64,000 nt of DNA from Desulfobacteraceae bacterium. Lineage in GTDB: Bacteria; Desulfobacterota; Desulfobacteria; Desulfobacterales; SKZT01. Position 1 is the first letter of the stretch. Every line of letters starts with the position of its first letter. The notes under the pieces are model-generated. The model was not told the DNA's origin. It made no database searches and saw only the letters and a list, made by a program, of their open reading frames with translations. Location: assembly GCA_011389745.1 (NCBI GenBank), contig JAABTQ010000002.1, positions 124,001-188,000 of the forward strand, in the 5' to 3' direction. Positions 63,677 through 64,000 of the stretch are shown piece after piece. The position numbers were made by a program, and so were the translations under genes.

Positions 63677-64000
63677 TCAGTCCTCCTTGTCTCTGAATAC
63701 ATCAAGACGTTTTCTCATGGCTCCGATTCCATTGAGAGAAAAAAGTGAAATAGCCTCCCAATATCTCTCGGGGGATTCAAGCATCATAAAAATTTTATCT
63801 TTCATGCTTTTAACCGTAAGATTACACCAGGGAATGTATTCCAGAAGATTGTGTGCCTGGAATGCTTTAGCACGGATAAGCTGTTCTTTTCTCGGAGTCT
63901 CGCGAGGAATAACCAGATTAATGGTCCCCTGGCTTAAAATTTCACACAGAGTGTTATAGCCTCCCATGCTGATGGCCATATCGGCTGCGGCTAGAAGTTT
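63677..64000 (-). CDS. MurG-like glycosyltransferase (partial, C-terminus)
   Basis: The frame is open to the right edge, giving about 107 C-terminal residues. It reads ADMAISMGGYNTLCEILSQG and later VIPRETPRKEQLIRAKAF, matching the GT-B donor-binding region of the transferase at 59514. It is the upstream member of the same minus-strand run and its stop abuts the GT4 gene. The N-terminal acceptor domain is beyond the window. Confidence 0.82.
   Translation of the reverse strand, partial: KLLAAADMAISMGGYNTLCEILSQGTINLVIPRETPRKEQLIRAKAFQAHNLLEYIPWCNLTVKSMKDKIFMMLESPERYWEAISLFSLNGIGAMRKRLDVFRDKED

Overview
The window reads as a chromosomal segment of an anaerobic deltaproteobacterium (Desulfobacterota, most like Desulfobacterales). 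The supporting genes are a siroheme-dependent heme pathway (ahbC, hemB, ahbD), a biotin-dependent sodium-pump type decarboxylase, a CooT-type nickel protein, the rplU-rpmA-obgE-proB-nadD-rsfS cluster, and Gram-negative envelope genes (BepA-like protease, RseP, type IV pilus minor pilins). This placement is inferred from gene content; there is no rRNA in the window. No CRISPR array, integrase, transposase gene or prophage was seen.

Layout. Bases 1-8247 are almost all minus strand: the decarboxylase oadG-oadA-oadB (oadB runs off the left edge), trxB, then rplU-rpmA-obgE-proB-nadD-rsfS and a stand-alone HsdR-N-like protein. Bases 8463-17728 hold a UbiA prenyltransferase, a fused di-adenylate cyclase/YbbR protein with a DUF2914 partner, a divergent EF-G, an M48 protease with TPRs, parA-parB and a NYN-domain RNase-like protein. 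Bases 17827-27331 hold cooT, an IspH-UbiA fusion, a flavodoxin, the minus-strand operon clpX-like/ahbC/hemB/ahbD, tRNA-Arg(CCG), folC and rpsU. Bases 27587-42963 are a long plus-strand housekeeping run: adk, coaE, rho, rpmE, prfA, prmC, rpsB, tsf, pyrH, frr, uppS, cdsA, dxr, rseP and a PurS-PurL fusion.

Bases 42964-43658 are a gene-free island. It contains a 172-bp nested palindrome of REP/RAYT type, an outer inverted repeat and a 20-bp repeat that also occurs after trxB. The island separates purL from purQ. Bases 44684-47409 encode four minor pilins or pseudopilins (FimT/GspH, PilW, PilV and PilX types).

Bases 47559-64000 are one continuous minus-strand run of twelve genes with overlaps or very short gaps. 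In transcription order these are a partial MurG-like glycosyltransferase, two GT4 glycosyltransferases, a histidine phosphatase, a second MurG-like transferase, a NodB-like deacetylase, a short FtsX permease, an ABC ATPase, a 1648-residue protein joining an M28-peptidase-like ectodomain to an FtsX permease and an extra Cys-containing C-terminal domain, two large OPT-like membrane proteins, and a small exported coiled-coil protein. The M28-like domain has lost several metal and catalytic residues. This ABC/OPT module is the best candidate for an undescribed system: it looks like an envelope export or remodelling machine coupled to glycan synthesis, but its substrate cannot be read from the sequence.
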